Shown here: piece after piece, positions 38,956 through 48,354 of the stretch | How the letters are laid out: the number at the start of each line of letters is the position of its first letter | Position numbering within the stretch: position 1 is the stretch's first letter | Origin: Methylorubrum sp. B1-46 | GTDB lineage: Bacteria > Pseudomonadota > Alphaproteobacteria > Rhizobiales > Beijerinckiaceae | DNA length: 52,774 bases | Assembly: GCF_021117295.1 (NCBI RefSeq) | Contig: NZ_CP088248.1 | Location: forward strand, 1 to 52,774 | Reading direction: 5' to 3' | Notes under the pieces: generated by a model | What the model saw: only the letters and a program-made list of their open reading frames with translations | What the model was told of the DNA's origin: nothing | Databases searched by the model: none | Program-made: the position numbers and the translations under genes

Positions 38956-38989
38956 ACGATGAAGAGGCCCGATCGGGCCCCTTCATCGT
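38956..38989 (+). terminator. Hairpin downstream of istB copy 2
   Basis: ACGATGAAG-A-GGCCC, loop GATC, GGGCC-C-CTTCATCGT: a 14-pair stem with one mismatch, 18 bases after the istB stop. No long T-run follows, but the position is that of a terminator. Confidence 0.6.
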
Positions 38990-39061
38990 TCAGGCTGTCC
39001 GCAGTCCGTGGCCTGGTTTTACTCCGCCACGGCGGCCTAAAATTGGTCCGCCCTTTACAGG

Positions 39062-40936
39062 TTCTGGGCGACCGGTGAGCTGATGCCTCTCAAAGCCGAG
39101 AACGGCACCGTGCAGGGCTTTCTCAAGATCCTGCGCGATCGCACCCAACAGCGCGTCGAAGCAGCAGAGCGTAACGCCAGCGAGCTGCGCTTCCGCTCGC
39201 TCGTCGAGGTCAGCCCTCAGGTGGTCTGGTTCGGTGATGCCGCCGGCAACATCACCTACTGCAACCCGATCTGGTACGAGTTCACGGGGCTACCGTCAGG
39301 TGACACAAACTGGGCCAGCGTGATCCACCCAGACCACCAGGAACGTGTGCTGGAGGTCTGGAGGCATGCGGTTGAGACCGAGGGACCCTACGAGGTCGAG
39401 ATCCCGTTCCGCCGAGCCAGCGATGGCCAGTACCGCTGGTTCCTGGCGCGCGGCAAACCCATAAGCGATGCTGCCGGCGTACCGGATTGCTGGATCGGCA
39501 TCGCCATCGACATCCACGACCGCAAGGAGGCTGAGATTGCCCTCCGCAGCGCGCAGGAGCAGTTGCGCCTTGCCGTCGAGGCGACCGAGACGGGCGTGTT
39601 CGACTATGACCTCGTCTCGGACGAGCTGAAGTGGGACAACCGCATCCGTTCGTTCTACGGCCTAGCGCCGGACGCTCCCGTCAACCTGGCCGTGCACCTG
39701 GCTCGCGTGCACCCGGACGACCATGCCAAGGCGGATGAAGCGGTGCGCGCCGCGATCGATCCGGCCGGCGACGGCATCTACGACATCACCTATCGCACGG
39801 TGGCCCCGGAGGACGGGACCGAGCGCTGGGTGTCTGCCAAGGGTCAGACCCTCTTTGAGGGCGGACGACCGGTGCGTCTCATCGGCACCGCGCGCGATGT
39901 CACCGGGAGCCGGCGCGCGGAGCAGGTTCTGCGCGAAACCGAGGAGCGCTACCGCCTCGCCTCGCGCGCCACCAACGATGCGATCTGGGACTGGAACCTC
40001 GCCACCAACCACGTGCTCTGGAACGAGGCGCTGCAGGTTGCCCACGGCTACGCGCCTGATGCGGTCGAGCCGACCGGTGACTGGTGGATCAGCCACATCC
40101 ATCCCGACGACCGCGCCCGCATCGATGCCTCCATCCATGCTGTTATCGATGGGACGGGTACTGTCTGGAGCGACGAGTACCGCTTCCTGCGGGCCGACGG
40201 CTCCTATGCCGACATCCTCGACCGCGGTTCCGTCATCCGCGACGCGCAGGGAAAAGCGACGCGCATGATTGGGGCGATGCTGGACATCACCGAGCGCAAG
40301 CAGGCGGAAGAGCAGCAGCGCCTGCTGACGGGTGAGCTGCAGCACCGGGTCAAGAACACGCTGGCGATGGTGCAGGCGATTGCCAGTCAGACGCTGCGAG
40401 GGGCGGCGGACATCGACGAAGCGCGTGAGGCTTTTGCCGCCCGCCTAATCTCACTCGGCCGCGCGCATGACATTCTCACGCAGGCCAGCTGGAAGGCTGC
40501 CCCGATCATGGAGGTGGTCCAGGGGGCCCTGAGTGTGCATGCCCAGGCCGGACCTGCACGGATCCGGGTTAGCGGCCCGAACGTGCTGCTCGGTGCGAAA
40601 TCAGCCCTCTCACTGGCTCTGGCTCTGCACGAGCTGGCCACCAACGCGGCCAAGTACGGCGCTCTTTCGAACGAAAGCGGGATCGTGGAGCTGCGCTGGC
40701 ACATTGTGCACGAGGGCGAAGCGCCCCGGTTCTGCCTTACCTGGTCCGAGCAGGGTGGGCCGCCCATTCTCGCCCAGCCTGCGCGGCGCGGGTTCGGCTC
40801 ACGCCTGATCGAGCGCAGCTTCGCCGCCGAGGTCGGTGGTGAGGTTAGGCAGACCTATGCACCGACCGGGCTAATCTGCCGCCTGGAGGCGCCCCTTGCC
40901 TCGATGCAGGAGCAGCGTAGCGAAATCGCAGCATAG
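39062..40936 (+). pseudogene. HWE-family sensor histidine kinase, 5'-truncated by IS21
   Basis: The open frame starts at the IS21 edge in the middle of a PAS domain (FWATGELMPLKAENGTVQGF), so the true N-terminus is gone; an internal ATG at 39083 could still give 617 aa. Three complete PAS domains follow (SLVEVSPQVVWFGDAAGNIT; AVEATETGVFDYDLVSDELK; ASRATNDAIWDWNLATNHVL), then an HWE kinase core: ELQHRVKNTLAMVQAIASQT (phospho-acceptor His), LALHELATNAAKYGAL (N box) and WSEQGGPP with GFGSRLIERSF. HWE kinases are frequent in Hyphomicrobiales and often answer light, redox or general stress signals. A single-domain response regulator follows. Promoter and first sensor domain are lost, so signalling is probably impaired. 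Confidence 0.8.
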
Positions 40937-41004
40937 CGGTAGGTTTTGGTGATTAGGCTTCAGCCAAGCTGAAACCTTTCCCGCAGCTTCCCCCTTCTGT
41001 TTGA

Positions 41005-41385
41005 ATGGAATTGCATACTGCGTCGCCTCCCGCTGTCGCCTTGGTTGCCGAGGATGAATTTATTCTACGTATGGAGGCGGCCGACACCCTGGCCGATGCC
41101 GGGTTCAAGGTCTTGGAGGTCGCCACCGCTGACGCAGCGCTGCGCTACCTCCAGGAGAAGGACGGTGTCGACTTGCTGTTCACCGATGTGAACATGCCGG
41201 GTGACCTCAATGGTTTCGACTTGGCCCGTGAAGTTGCTGCCCGCTGGCCAGAGATCCTGATTGTTGTCTGCTCGGGTGCGACCAAGCCAGGACCCGGGGA
41301 CCTACCTGCCAAAGCCCGCTTCATCGACAAACCCTACTCCTCAGGGCTGGTCGAGCAGATCCTGCGCGAGCTGCGGGCCGCATAA
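41005..41385 (+). CDS. Single-domain response regulator
   Basis: Protein of 126 aa made of one receiver domain: acidic pair in ALVAEDEFILRMEAA, phospho-acceptor Asp in DLLFTDVNMPGDLNG, a Ser/Thr region at VVCSGATKPG and the conserved Lys in ARFIDKPYSS. There is no output domain, so it would act by phosphotransfer or protein contact. It lies 68 bases after the kinase gene and is probably its partner. Confidence 0.88.
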   Translation: MELHTASPPAVALVAEDEFILRMEAADTLADAGFKVLEVATADAALRYLQEKDGVDLLFTDVNMPGDLNGFDLAREVAARWPEILIVVCSGATKPGPGDLPAKARFIDKPYSSGLVEQILRELRAA

Positions 41386-41446
41386 GGTTCCTTGAACGAA
41401 GACGTCTTCCCCACCATGCACAGGAATTTTTAACAGATCAATTTAT

Positions 41447-41471
41447 GGACCCGCCTCCCACGCGGCACGTT
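41447..41471 (+). promoter_or_regulatory. EcfG-like promoter upstream of the DUF892 gene
   Basis: GGACC-N16-CGTT differs from the EcfG consensus (GGAAC-N16/17-CGTT) at one base. It lies about 70 bases before the ATG of a DUF892 gene, a class often under general-stress control. Confidence 0.4.
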
Positions 41472-41541
41472 CTTACGAAAACGCAGGGAGCTGCCACGCT
41501 GCCGGCGAGCCGATTAAATAGCACACGGGAGACAGGACTAC

Positions 41542-42087
41542 ATGGCCACCAAGCAGAAAACCTTGCAGGATGCGTTCTACGAAACCCTCAAGGACGTCTA
41601 TTACGCGGAAAAGCAGTCTGTCCGGGCTTTGAAGAAGTCGGCCAAGGCGGCCGAGCACGATGAGCTGCGCCAAGCCTTCGAGACCCATGCCGAGGAAAGC
41701 GCCAATCAGGTCGAGCGCCTGCAGCAGGTGTTCGAGATCATCGGTAAGCCGGCGCGTGCCAAGACCTGCGAGGCGATGCAGGGCCTGACCTCGGAAATGG
41801 AAGAAGATCTTGAGGACTTCGAGGATAGCCCGGCGGCGGACGCTGTGCTGGCGGCCTGTGCGCAGGCGGTCGAGCACTACGAGATCGCCCGCTACGGCAC
41901 GCTGAAGACCTGGGCGAGCCAGCTCGGCTACGCGGACGCCGCCAAGCTGCTGGATGAGACCCTGCAGGAAGAAAAGAAGACCGATCAGCTGCTTTCCGAG
42001 ATCGCCGAGCGGATCAACGTCGAAGGTTCAGAGACGGACGCTGAGGAAGGCACCACCAAAGGCAAGGGCGGGCGCAAGGCTACCTGA
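41542..42087 (+). CDS. DUF892 (YciE/YciF-like) ferritin-fold stress protein
   Basis: Protein of 181 aa. The core follows the DUF892 pattern of a four-helix ferritin-like bundle: LQDAFYETLKDVYYAEKQSV, ALKKSAKAAEHDELRQAFET, HAEESANQVERLQQVFEIIG, CAQAVEHYEIARYGTLKTWA, ending EEKKTDQLLSEIAERIN. Glu and His residues that could bind two metal ions are present (AEKQ; ETHAEES; EHYEIARYG). The charged C-terminal tail ends TKGKGGRKAT. GGGAGACAGG precedes the ATG. A strong hairpin terminates the gene. Confidence 0.88.
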   Translation: MATKQKTLQDAFYETLKDVYYAEKQSVRALKKSAKAAEHDELRQAFETHAEESANQVERLQQVFEIIGKPARAKTCEAMQGLTSEMEEDLEDFEDSPAADAVLAACAQAVEHYEIARYGTLKTWASQLGYADAAKLLDETLQEEKKTDQLLSEIAERINVEGSETDAEEGTTKGKGGRKAT

Positions 42088-42110
42088 GCCCTGAAGAATC
42101 TGAGGATGCG

Positions 42111-42136
42111 GAAAGGGCGCCATGGAGCGCCCTTTC
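42111..42136 (+). terminator. Intrinsic terminator of the DUF892 gene
   Basis: GAAAGGGCGC, loop CATGGA, GCGCCCTTTC, then TGCTGT: ten perfect pairs, 24 bases after the stop. Confidence 0.7.
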
Positions 42137-42301
42137 TGCTGTCCGCGCCGAGCAGCATGCCGTCGGTGAGGTCAAGGAGCTCGGCGCGCATCAGTATCAG
42201 ATGGGTCTTTGGGCGTTTTCCGGCAACTCCATATGAGCATCCGGCAGCCAGCGGTTCCAAGTCAACCGGCAGGGCTCATAAGAAGTTGACAGTCACCTGC
42301 T

Positions 42302-43480
42302 TTATACAATGCTGAGGCGTGGTCTCGAAGGGTTGGCACGTATTTGGCGCAGCTGCCCTTTCCGCTTGTACATGGCCGTATCAGCCACCTCGAGGAGGCG
42401 TGCAGTCGAGGAAGCATCCTCCGCGCTGTGGGCTATCCCAACGCTTCCGCCAATTCGACGACTGCTCAGTTCAGGTAGCTGGATCTCTTCAAGAGCAACC
42501 TCCACACGCCTTGCCAGGGTAAGCAGGAACGATGGTGAGGAGCACTGTTCTACCACCACTACGAACTCGTCACCGCCGATGCGTGCGATCGCATCGACCG
42601 GACGCAACGTCTCCCGGAGGCACTGTGCGGCTGCAACCAAAAGGCGATCACCGACAGCGTGGCCTAAGCTGTCGTTGACAGCTTTGAAGTCGTTCAAATC
42701 TAGGTAGAGCAGCCCAACTTCGGAAGGCCGGCGGAGCAGTGCAGCGTCTAGCTGATCGATCAGTGCCGAGCGGTTGAGCAAGCCTGTCAGTGGGTCGTGG
42801 CTTGATGCGTGGGCTAGACGCGCGCCCTCACGCCGACCTCGCCGCGCGTCACGAAAAGCAAGCAGCAAGCAGGAGGCAACCGGTAGCAAAATCATCGGGG
42901 CCATCCAAACCCAAAACGTGGCGTCGCGTTTCGCGGCGTCGCGCTGCCACAGAGCGCTGCGATTAATCGCAGTTCTCTCGGCCTCAAGGAGGTGACCCAC
43001 ATCAGTGTGGACAGCATCCATGAGGCGCTTACCCGTATCTTGCTGCACAATTGAGAGGGCGGCTTCTAATCCATCTCGTTGTCGCGCCTCGATCGTAGAT
43101 TTCATCTCGGAAAACTTGGCGCGAACCTGCTGATCGATGCTGATTATGACCTGCTTCGCGAGATCGTTGTGGGTGTAATCTTTCTGCAGTGTGAGAAGGC
43201 TCTGATCAATCTGTGAGATCGCCTGAACATAAGGTTGCAGATATTCATCTCGACCCGTCAGAAGGTAACCGCGTTGTCCAGTTTCAGCATTTTGCACAAG
43301 CGTGAGTAGCTGCACGAGGTGTCGCGCGCGGAGATTGCTGGCGATGAGGTTATCGGTTCCAGCGCGAACGGTGTTCACGTGCTGATAGAACCCTAGCGTG
43401 GCTGCAATGCAGAGGCATGCGATTAGCGCTGCCAGGAAGACCAACTTGGTCTCAATGTAACCGGTGAGGCGATGTATCAT
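42302..43480 (-). CDS. Diguanylate cyclase with CHASE3 sensor domain
   Basis: Inner-membrane protein of 392 aa. It has a first membrane helix (LVFLAALIACLCIAATLGF), a periplasmic CHASE3 domain (about residues 35-175; HLVQLLTLVQNAETGQRGYL and LLTGRDEYLQPY), a second helix (WMAPMILLPVASCLLLAF) and a GGDEF domain (SSHDPLTGLLNRSALIDQL; IARIGGDEFVVVVEQ). The catalytic GGDEF is intact, so it should make c-di-GMP. An allosteric RxxD site is not clear before GGDEF. The ATG at 43480 places the helix at the N-terminus; the frame extends to 43621. It stands alone, next to a chemotaxis receptor. Confidence 0.9.
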   Translation of the reverse strand: MIHRLTGYIETKLVFLAALIACLCIAATLGFYQHVNTVRAGTDNLIASNLRARHLVQLLTLVQNAETGQRGYLLTGRDEYLQPYVQAISQIDQSLLTLQKDYTHNDLAKQVIISIDQQVRAKFSEMKSTIEARQRDGLEAALSIVQQDTGKRLMDAVHTDVGHLLEAERTAINRSALWQRDAAKRDATFWVWMAPMILLPVASCLLLAFRDARRGRREGARLAHASSHDPLTGLLNRSALIDQLDAALLRRPSEVGLLYLDLNDFKAVNDSLGHAVGDRLLVAAAQCLRETLRPVDAIARIGGDEFVVVVEQCSSPSFLLTLARRVEVALEEIQLPELSSRRIGGSVGIAHSAEDASSTARLLEVADTAMYKRKGQLRQIRANPSRPRLSIV

Positions 43481-43681
43481 GAGTCGTATGCCCGCTATCG
43501 CGCGGTCATACCTTGTGCGCCTAAAATGTTGCCTTACAGCATCGAGCTGTAGAGAGGGTCGTGGACTTTCTATCGCGTATGGAGAACTGCGAATTAACAG
43601 GCTCAGCCGGTCGCGGTTCAACTTAGAGTGATAATGCTGCGGCGATTGCTTCCTTTTTCTACCGTTGTTAGATGGGAAGCT

Positions 43682-43897
43682 TCAAACAGGTGTTTCCGGA
43701 GAAGGCCACAAAGCCTTTTCATCAAAGCTCCATGGTGCAACAGGGATACTTTCCACGAGCAGGCGGATCATCTCGGATCGACTCTCCAGCATAAGAGCTG
43801 GGGGCTCACCTACGATGGCGCACCAAGCCAAGGTAAAATCCGCGTGCGAAATGTGAGCGAGTGTGTCCGAACCTAACGGCTCCATATGCTGTGGCAT
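43682..43897 (-). CDS. Small hypothetical protein
   Basis: Protein of 71 aa: ISHADFTLAWCAIVGEPPAL then ESRSEMIRLLVESIPVAP. The pattern of a short helix, GEPP and SRSEMIR-(I/L)-LVE looks like a conserved Methylobacterium small protein, though I cannot name it. Two overlapping plus-strand frames were judged weaker. It is on the same strand as the GGDEF gene, about 200 bases upstream. Confidence 0.5.
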   Translation of the reverse strand: MPQHMEPLGSDTLAHISHADFTLAWCAIVGEPPALMLESRSEMIRLLVESIPVAPWSFDEKALWPSPETPV

Positions 43898-44033
43898 GTC
43901 CCGTCTCCCGATTGGCGTAGAGATAGTGAACCGATCGGGGGTTTGGTTCGATAACCTATTGGTAAGGTAAACAGAAGCTTAATCGAACGACCTCCCGAGC
44001 GCGCCAGGGCGCCCGGGCAGGCTGGTTCTCAGA

Positions 44034-45719
44034 TCAGGCCGCGCGGACCGTCGTCAGAAACCGGTTCACTTCGGTTGAGAGGTGCTCAGACTGTCGCGAC
44101 AATTCGGAGGCTGCGCCAAGCACTTGGCTCGCCGCTGCACCTGTCTCCTCGGAAGCCTGAGCTACGCCAGCGATGTTAGCTGTGACCTCGCCCGTGCCGG
44201 TTGCCGCCTGGGCCACGTTGCGCACGATCTCCTGCGTGGCTGCGCCCTGCTCCTCCACCGCCGCTGCGATGCTGGTCGCAACCCCGCTGATTTCCTTGAT
44301 GCGTTCGGCGATGCCAGCAATGGCTGCTACGGCCTGACCGGTCGACCCTTGGATCCGCGCAATGTGACCGGAAATTTCGTCGGTGGCTTTAGCGGTCTGG
44401 CTGGCAAGCTCCTTTACCTCGGTTGCAACGACTGCGAAGCCACGGCCAGCTTCGCCAGCACGGGCTGCCTCGATCGTAGCGTTCAGGGCGAGCAGGTTAG
44501 TCTGACCGGCGATTGTCGAGATCATTGTCACCACGTCGCCGATCTGGGCCACGGCACCGCTCAGTTCTTGTACGAGAGCTGCGCTGTGATCAGCCTCGCT
44601 TACCGCGACCTGCGCAAGGCTGGCCGACCCGTCAACTTGCCGGCCGATTTCATGCACCGATGAGCTAAGCTCCTCGGCGGCCGCTGCCACTGTGCTGACA
44701 TTGCTTGCTGCTTCCTCGGCCGCGGTCGCGACAGTGATGGACTGGTTGGCGGTCTCGGTTGCGGTGCCAGCCATGCTCTGAGCAGTCGCCTGCAACTCGG
44801 TCGCGGCCGCAGTGACTGTCCCGATGATGCCGCCTACGGCACGCTCGAAATCATCAGCCATCTGGCGCATCCCAAGCTTGCGCTGCTCCTCGGCTGCGAG
44901 CCGGGCCTGGGCTGTTTCCTGCTCCAGCTCACGGGTGCGGATCAGGTTGTCCTTGAACACCTGAACGGCCGCAGCCATCGCACCGATTTCATCCTGCCTG
45001 TCGGTGCTCGGCACGGTCGTTGCCGCGTCACCGGCAGCAAGTCTGCCCATGGCAGCCGTCATACGCTCGATTGGACGTGCGACTCCAAACAGGCTGAACA
45101 GGATGGCACAAAGACCGATCACCAATGAGATCGCTGTCATCACGTAGGCTGTGAGGATGGCCTCTGCCGCACTCTCAGCAGCGGCAGTTCCGCTTGCATT
45201 TGCCCCACGCTTATTGAGCTCAACGCCTTTTGTGAGGGCTTGCATGGCAGCTCGGTTGAGGCTTCCCATTTCCTCGCTGGTAAGCAGGGCAAGCGCTTCC
45301 GCCTTGTTCCCCTGCTTCATGAGCGTGCGAACATGTTCCTCCTGCTCGATATAGCGAAGCCAGGTCGAAGAAAAAGCATCATAGAGCGCCTTCTCCTCGG
45401 CCGAGCTGATCAGCGGCTCATAGCGGCGCTTCAACGCCTCGAGGTTGTGATTAGCCTCAATTAAACCGGCTTCATTCTTGGAAAATCCTTCCACCGTGTT
45501 GGACGCGACAACGAAGCGGTAGAGCTTAACTCTTACATCGCGCGTTGAGGTATTTATCTCGTTGATTATGCTTACTGAAGGGAGCCAATTTTTTGTTACG
45601 GCTGATGAGCTTTGCTCTACAGATGTGATTTTGCTGATGCTGGCTGCACCTTGGCCGACGGCGGCCAGGGCCAGAAGGCCAATGGAGCCAATTAGAACTG
45701 TTTTGAGGGTCAGACGCAT
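44034..45719 (-). CDS. Methyl-accepting chemotaxis protein
   Basis: Receptor of 561 aa. First membrane helix ([20 protein letters not shown]), periplasmic four-helix-bundle sensor (about residues 35-175), second helix ([20 protein letters not shown]), HAMP domain ([18 protein letters not shown]) and a signalling domain with the invariant hairpin ([36 protein letters not shown]). No CheR-binding pentapeptide is at the C-terminus (ends TTVRAA). The ATG at 45719 starts the first helix; the frame extends to 45752. No che genes are on the plasmid, so it must feed into chromosomal pathways. Its ligand is unknown. Confidence 0.92.
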   Translation of the reverse strand: MRLTLKTVLIGSIGLLALAAVGQGAASISKITSVEQSSSAVTKNWLPSVSIINEINTSTRDVRVKLYRFVVASNTVEGFSKNEAGLIEANHNLEALKRRYEPLISSAEEKALYDAFSSTWLRYIEQEEHVRTLMKQGNKAEALALLTSEEMGSLNRAAMQALTKGVELNKRGANASGTAAAESAAEAILTAYVMTAISLVIGLCAILFSLFGVARPIERMTAAMGRLAAGDAATTVPSTDRQDEIGAMAAAVQVFKDNLIRTRELEQETAQARLAAEEQRKLGMRQMADDFERAVGGIIGTVTAAATELQATAQSMAGTATETANQSITVATAAEEAASNVSTVAAAAEELSSSVHEIGRQVDGSASLAQVAVSEADHSAALVQELSGAVAQIGDVVTMISTIAGQTNLLALNATIEAARAGEAGRGFAVVATEVKELASQTAKATDEISGHIARIQGSTGQAVAAIAGIAERIKEISGVATSIAAAVEEQGAATQEIVRNVAQAATGTGEVTANIAGVAQASEETGAAASQVLGAASELSRQSEHLSTEVNRFLTTVRAA

Positions 45720-45959
45720 TGTCGGCTTCCGTACAAAATCTCCTGCTCGCAAAAACGTGATCGAGGCCTAACTAATGGTTAATGGTGTAAGCCATGCGGT
45801 TGTGGCGGCATCGATTTTGTCGCAGGCATCCGAACTCATGCGCGGGCACCGTACTCTCATTGGGCAATGCCCATGGCTGGCGCCGGCGTGCACCGAGTAC
45901 CAGGATGTGTCGGCGGTGCAGTCAGGACTACGTTACCGTCCCGAAGTTCAATCTTGGGT

Positions 45960-46115
45960 TTAATTCTTGATGCGCGGCATGCACGCTATGCCCGCGATCG
46001 TGTCTACAGGAACCTGCCCTTCGTCACAGTGCTTCGCAGGGGATAGCACCTCGATCAACATAAGTACGATGCACACACCAATGGCTGCCATGATCAGCTT
46101 GGCTCCCAGACCCAC
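45960..46115 (-). CDS. Small single-pass membrane protein (51 aa)
   Basis: A short frame encoding VGLGAKLIMAAIGVCIVLML then a short polar end with two cysteines (KHCDEGQVP; GIACMPRIKN). The GTG at 46115 has GAGG five bases upstream. One membrane helix with a cysteine pair outside it is a plausible real small protein. It lies in an otherwise gene-free 630-base stretch (45720-46350), where I see nothing else clear. Confidence 0.45.
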   Translation of the reverse strand: MGLGAKLIMAAIGVCIVLMLIEVLSPAKHCDEGQVPVDTIAGIACMPRIKN

Positions 46116-46350
46116 GTCATCCTCTTTCTGAGCCGCGTCGGACCATGCGCTTGTCCGGAAGCGAAGTTAGAGCGTGAGCGGTTGAAGGCACCCCCGGGCT
46201 GAGCACCCCTTATCTGTCGCCCACGCGAGCTATCATCCCGCGTCACCCGCTAGCGGAGCAGCCCGGCGCGCGGATGCTTGAGACGCTGATCGCTTTGGCG
46301 TTAGCGGGTCTTGGCGGGGACCTTGACAGGCGGAGTGCCCGCAACTTCGC

Positions 46351-46963
46351 TCACTGAAGCGGTACGCGAGCGCGAACGCGGATCCCGTCCGGTTCGAAGG
46401 CAACCTCGACCTCAGCCTTTGTCTGTGCGGCCAGGACCTTGTTCAGGAGGCGGTGTCCGAACCCCTCCCGGGTAGGATGCCCGACCGGAGGGCCGTCATG
46501 CTCGTCCCAGTTCCATCGCAGGCACTGTCCGCTGGAGCCGTCCTCAATCCACCAAGTGACCTCGACCCGACCTTTAGGATCGGCGAGAGCGCCGTGTTGC
46601 AGGGCGTTGGTCGTCAACTCGTGCAGAGCCATGCTTACCGGCACGGCAAGGTTGGACGGCAGCATGACCCTGGGACCTTCCAAGGTAATCCGCCCATGAT
46701 CGTTGTACGGATCGAGTTCCGACCGCAGCAATCCCTCAAACGAAGCCGCTTGTGAGAGATCCTCCGTGATCAGCGCGTGAGTCCGCGCCAGCGAGCTGAT
46801 CCGAGCGGTCAATGCACGAGTGAACTCTGAGATCGAGAGGGAAGAGCGAACGGTGGCGTTCATCACCGCCTGCACGGTCGCGAGCGTATTTTTGACGCGA
46901 TGGTGCAACTCGCGCACCATGAGCTTCTGGCGCTCTGTCAGCGGGCGTTGAATACTCCCTGAT
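46351..46963 (-). pseudogene. HWE/HisKA_2-type histidine kinase, C-terminal half, cut by IS21
   Basis: The frame encodes a kinase core: LTERQKLMVRELHHRVKNTL (phospho-acceptor His), then MALHELTTNALQHGAL (N box), CLRWNWDEHDGPPVG and EGFGHRLLNKVL, ending at the natural stop. The region upstream of the ATG at 46920 is open to the IS edge at 46963, so the gene once continued. The matching upstream half, a PAS domain, is at 49267-49725 on the far side of IS21 copy 3. Joining the halves through the shared bases puts them in different frames, so a simple insertion into a working gene is not fully supported. An internal ATG at 46920 could still give 189 aa. Confidence 0.75.
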
Positions 46964-47088
46964 TGTGGGCATCGAAAATTCCCTGGTCGGTGCCCTGGCC
47001 CGTAGGGTCGCGACGCCCCGCGCCCTCTCGGGCTTTTCCATCCTCAGCCACCATGCCTGCCGATACCGATCGGCTGGGAGCGACGAGG

Positions 47089-48354
47089 ATGGTTCTGCTG
47101 GGAGAACTCGTCATGATCTTGGACCTGCACCGACAGGGCCTGTCCGTCTCCGCCATCGCCCGCCGGACCGGCCGCGATCCGAAGACGATCCGCAAGTACA
47201 TCGAGCGCGGCCTCGAGCCGCCGGCCTACGGCCCGCGTCAGCCCGGCCGCCCGAGCAAGCTCGCGCCCTATCTCGATTATCTGCGCGAGCGGATCACCGC
47301 CTTCCCCGACCTGAGTGCCGTGCGCCTGACCCGCGAGTTGCGCGAGCGCGGCTACACCGGTGCCTACACCGCGGTGAAGCGGTTCGCCGCCGCGATCCGG
47401 CCGCCCGAGGCCAAGCCCTACGAGGTCCGCTTCGAGACCCCGGCCGGCCAGCAGGCGCAGGTCGACTTCGCCCGCTTCCTCGTCACCTTCACGGATGCGC
47501 CGGACACGACCTGCATCGTCTGGCTGTTCTCGCTGGTGCTCGGCCATTCCCGGCACATCGAGGCGCGCTTCGTCCTGCATCAGGACCTGCAAACGCTGCT
47601 GCGCTGTCACATGCAGGCCTTCACCGCGATCGGCGGCGTGCCGATCGAGATCCTCTACGATCGCATGAAGACGGCGGTCACCGGCGAGGATGCGGACGGC
47701 CACATCGTCTACAACCGATCCCTGCTGGCACTCGCCCAGCACTACGGATTCCTGCCGCGCGCCTGCCGCCCGTACCGGGCCAAGACCAAGGGGAAGGTCG
47801 AGCGACCGTTCTCCTACATCCGCCAGGACTTCTTCCTCGCACGTTCCTTCCGCGACCTCGACGACCTCAACCGCCAGCTTCGGAGCTGGCTCGATACCGT
47901 CGCCAACGTCCGCTTGCACGGCACCACGCAGCGGATCGTCTCGGAAGCCTTCGCCGCCGAGCGGCCCGAGTTGCAGCCCTTGCCGGCTCTGCCCTTCGAC
48001 GCTCTGCTCACGCTGGAGCGGCGCGTCAGCCACGATGGCCTCGTCTCGATCGGTGGCAACTATTACAGCGTACCGGATCGGACCCGGCGCGTCGTCGAGG
48101 TGCATCAGTTGCCCGACACGATCCGCATCCTCGATGGTGGCCGGCTCGTCGCGAGCCATCCGATCCTGGAGGGACGACGGCAGTACCGCATCGACCCCGA
48201 CCATCGGCAAGGCACGGCCGCTCGGGCCATGCGCCGCGGCCATCCCGACGGTCTGCCGATCGGCCGCCATGGCGATCACGTCGCCCGGCGCTCGCTGGCT
48301 GTCTACCAGGCAGTCGGCGAACGGCTCGCCGGCGGGATCGGAGGCCAGCGATGA
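47089..48354 (+). CDS. istA: IS21-family transposase IstA (copy 3)
   Basis: Transposase of 421 aa. Helix-turn-helix (GLSVSAIARRTGRDPKTIRK), then the DDE core: AQVDFARFLVTF (first Asp), IEILYDRMKTAVTG (second Asp), KTKGKVERPFSYIRQDFF (Glu), and a barrel domain (IGGNYYSVPDRTRR). Other in-frame starts are 47053 and 47113; the last has GGGAGAA at good spacing and may be the true one. Shorter than copies 1 and 2 and of a different subgroup. Overlaps istB by four bases. Confidence 0.92.
   Translation: MVLLGELVMILDLHRQGLSVSAIARRTGRDPKTIRKYIERGLEPPAYGPRQPGRPSKLAPYLDYLRERITAFPDLSAVRLTRELRERGYTGAYTAVKRFAAAIRPPEAKPYEVRFETPAGQQAQVDFARFLVTFTDAPDTTCIVWLFSLVLGHSRHIEARFVLHQDLQTLLRCHMQAFTAIGGVPIEILYDRMKTAVTGEDADGHIVYNRSLLALAQHYGFLPRACRPYRAKTKGKVERPFSYIRQDFFLARSFRDLDDLNRQLRSWLDTVANVRLHGTTQRIVSEAFAAERPELQPLPALPFDALLTLERRVSHDGLVSIGGNYYSVPDRTRRVVEVHQLPDTIRILDGGRLVASHPILEGRRQYRIDPDHRQGTAARAMRRGHPDGLPIGRHGDHVARRSLAVYQAVGERLAGGIGGQR

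Larger units (their letters stand above)
36494..39059. mobile_element. IS21-family element (copy 2)
   Basis: About 2.57 kb with istA and istB. The left tip begins TGTAGGGCGGTGAC and carries a second repeat with GGGCGGTGTAAAAGCC about 57 bases in; the right tip read inward begins TGTAAAGGGCGGACC with another GGCGGAGTAAAACC unit. Flanking bases (GCGGATG left, GGTTCTG right) do not match, so no target duplication is visible. The right flank is a truncated kinase gene. This suggests an IS-mediated deletion or recombination after insertion. Confidence 0.85.

Noticed and set aside
45775..45963. 62-codon plus-strand frame
   Set aside because: No ribosome site or recognisable pattern; it abuts the better-supported small minus-strand membrane gene at 45960-46115.
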